Below, piece by piece: positions 56,123 through 57,279 of a stretch of 57,279 nucleotides of DNA. The stretch is taken from NCBI GenBank assembly GCA_024640365.1, contig JAHEFE010000014.1:1-57279 (forward strand), written 5' to 3'. Positions within the stretch are counted from its first letter, which is position 1; each line of letters opens with the position of its first letter. Made by a program: the position numbers and the translations under genes. The notes under the pieces were generated by a model. The model was not told the origin of the DNA and ran no database searches. It saw nothing but the letters and a program-made list of their open reading frames with translations. The DNA comes from Woeseiaceae bacterium (GTDB lineage: Bacteria; Pseudomonadota; Gammaproteobacteria; Steroidobacterales; Woeseiaceae).

Positions 56123-57279
56123 ATGCATTACGACAATATCCAGGTACCGGCTGATGGCGAAGTCATTACCGTTAATCCCGATCACTCCATCAACGTCCCC
56201 AACAAGCCGATAATCCCCTTTATCGAAGGCGACGGCATCGGCATCGATGTCACGCCGGTCATGCTGGACGTCGTCAACGAGGCTGTGCGTCTGGCTTATT
56301 CAGGTGAACGTGAAATCAAGTGGATGCAGGTATATGCCGGCCAGGCTGCAGCTGATGTTTACGGCAAAGGCGATTACTTGCCGGAGGAAACGCTGCATGC
56401 TCTGCGTCACTTCGTCGTATCGATCAAAGGGCCGTTGATGACGCCGATAGGCGGTGGTATTCGCTCATTAAATGTCTCTATTCGCCAGGAAATGGATTTG
56501 TTTGCCTGCGTTAGACCCATTCGGTATTTTCCGGGTGTATCGACTCCGATGAAGGAAGACCTGGTCGACATGATCATCTTCCGCGAGAACACCGAAGATA
56601 TCTATTCGGGTATTGAATACCCAACCGGTTCGCAGGAGGTGCAAAAATTAATTAAGTTTTTGCAGCAGGAACTAGGCGTCAAGAATATTCGCTTCCCCTT
56701 GAGCTCTGGTATCGGCATAAAACCAGTTTCGCGTGAGGGCTCCGAACGCCTCGTTCGCAAAGCCATCGAATATGCAGTGGATCAAGACTTGCCATCAGTA
56801 ACTCTGGTTCACAAAGGCAATATCATGAAATACACCGAGGGTGCATTCTGTGCCTGGGGGTATGAAGTTGCTCGTGAAGAATTCGGCGCCGCCGAGAAAG
56901 ATGGCGGACCATGGCTTAGCTTCAAGAATCCGCGTACCAACAATGAGATTATTATTAAGGATGTAATCGCCGATAACTTCCTGCAGCAGATTCTGATGCA
57001 TCCGGAAGAGTACGACGTTATCGCAACGTTAAATCTGAACGGCGATTATATTTCGGATGCCCTTGCTGCACAGGTCGGCGGTATCGGTATTGCACCCGGC
57101 GGTAATATTGGCGAAGGTTATGCCGTATTTGAAGCAACCCACGGCACGGCACCTGGATTCGCCGGCAAGGATCGCGTCAATCCTGGCTCGCTGATTCTAT
57201 CGTCGGAAATGATGTTGCGTTACCTCGGCTGGGACGAAGCGGCAGACCTGATAATTAGAGGCGTCGCGAATACGATTGC
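56123..57279 (+). CDS. icd: Isocitrate dehydrogenase (homodimeric type), C-terminus outside the window
   Basis: 385 codons of a protein expected to be about 416 residues; the frame is open to the window edge. Matches to E. coli Icd: [31 protein letters not shown] (the Ser of RSLN corresponds to the site phosphorylated by AceK in E. coli), [38 protein letters not shown] and FEATHGTAP. After HGTAP it reads GF where E. coli has Lys344-Tyr345, residues that grip the NADP phosphate; NAD enzymes usually have Asp-Ile. Coenzyme use is therefore open, and the other deciding residues (Tyr391, Arg395) lie beyond the edge. Confidence 0.95.
   Translation, partial: MHYDNIQVPADGEVITVNPDHSINVPNKPIIPFIEGDGIGIDVTPVMLDVVNEAVRLAYSGEREIKWMQVYAGQAAADVYGKGDYLPEETLHALRHFVVSIKGPLMTPIGGGIRSLNVSIRQEMDLFACVRPIRYFPGVSTPMKEDLVDMIIFRENTEDIYSGIEYPTGSQEVQKLIKFLQQELGVKNIRFPLSSGIGIKPVSREGSERLVRKAIEYAVDQDLPSVTLVHKGNIMKYTEGAFCAWGYEVAREEFGAAEKDGGPWLSFKNPRTNNEIIIKDVIADNFLQQILMHPEEYDVIATLNLNGDYISDALAAQVGGIGIAPGGNIGEGYAVFEATHGTAPGFAGKDRVNPGSLILSSEMMLRYLGWDEAADLIIRGVANTI

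Overview
The window is a compact stretch of a gammaproteobacterial chromosome. Evidence for this is the conserved order yebC-ruvCAB-ybgC-tolQRAB-pal-cpoB followed by tRNA-Lys, a ThrA-type fused aspartokinase/homoserine dehydrogenase in thrABC, a PhoP/PhoQ-like pair, a single-function RelA, and many short overlaps (ATGA, GTGA, TAATG) between adjacent genes. Gene content (AlkB alkane hydroxylase with rubredoxin, glyoxylate shunt, near-complete oxidative TCA genes, no transport islands) fits an aerobic, probably marine or hydrocarbon-exposed heterotroph. That ecological reading is inference; genus cannot be fixed from the sequence. I see no insertion sequence, prophage, CRISPR array or integration scar.

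Layout. 1-1071: a small double-glycine-leader peptide gene facing a CPBP-family intramembrane protease. 1200-3893: alkB plus an overlapping rubredoxin gene on the minus strand, a divergent lipoprotein cytochrome c and a small membrane protein. 4011-9577: sucA-sucB-lpd, convergent with relA (9600-11735). 11845-20588: yfaZ-like porin, yebC, ruvCAB and the whole Tol-Pal operon. 20739-20813: tRNA-Lys(UUU). 20985-27433: a lipoprotein, an ICMT-like methyltransferase, thrABC and a NERD-domain membrane protein. 27454-31014: tatD, a secreted VNG-repeat protein, a YgjP-like metallopeptidase and a DUF2333 protein. 31036-39761: one long minus-strand run holding cobB, acnA, mnmA, a Nudix hydrolase, a DUF7931-like protein, a GNAT acetyltransferase, the L16 arginine hydroxylase and purB. 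39902-46011: fumC, nudL-like, mazG, glycine-zipper protein, PepSY protein, phoP/phoQ-like. 46015-48206: stomatin/NfeD pair. 48332-52827: one-domain asparaginase, ALDH7-type dehydrogenase, class II DAHP synthase, rluE. 53022-57279: aceB, aceA and icd, the last cut by the window edge.

How it works together. AlkB/rubredoxin would start alkane oxidation; fatty-acid-derived acetyl-CoA would then pass through the glyoxylate shunt (aceB, aceA) or the TCA cycle (acnA, icd, sucAB-lpd, fumC), all encoded here. The isocitrate branch point genes aceA and icd are neighbours separated by a strong terminator, with no aceK between them. A class III sirtuin gene follows acnA after one base, suggesting a link between lysine deacylation and central carbon flux.

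Most promising unknowns: the acidic GG-leader peptide with its convergent CPBP protease; the Gly-Phe pair in Icd where NADP-specific enzymes carry Lys-Tyr; an aromatic-rich short ORF overlapping the DAHP synthase start; and the VNG-repeat secreted protein.
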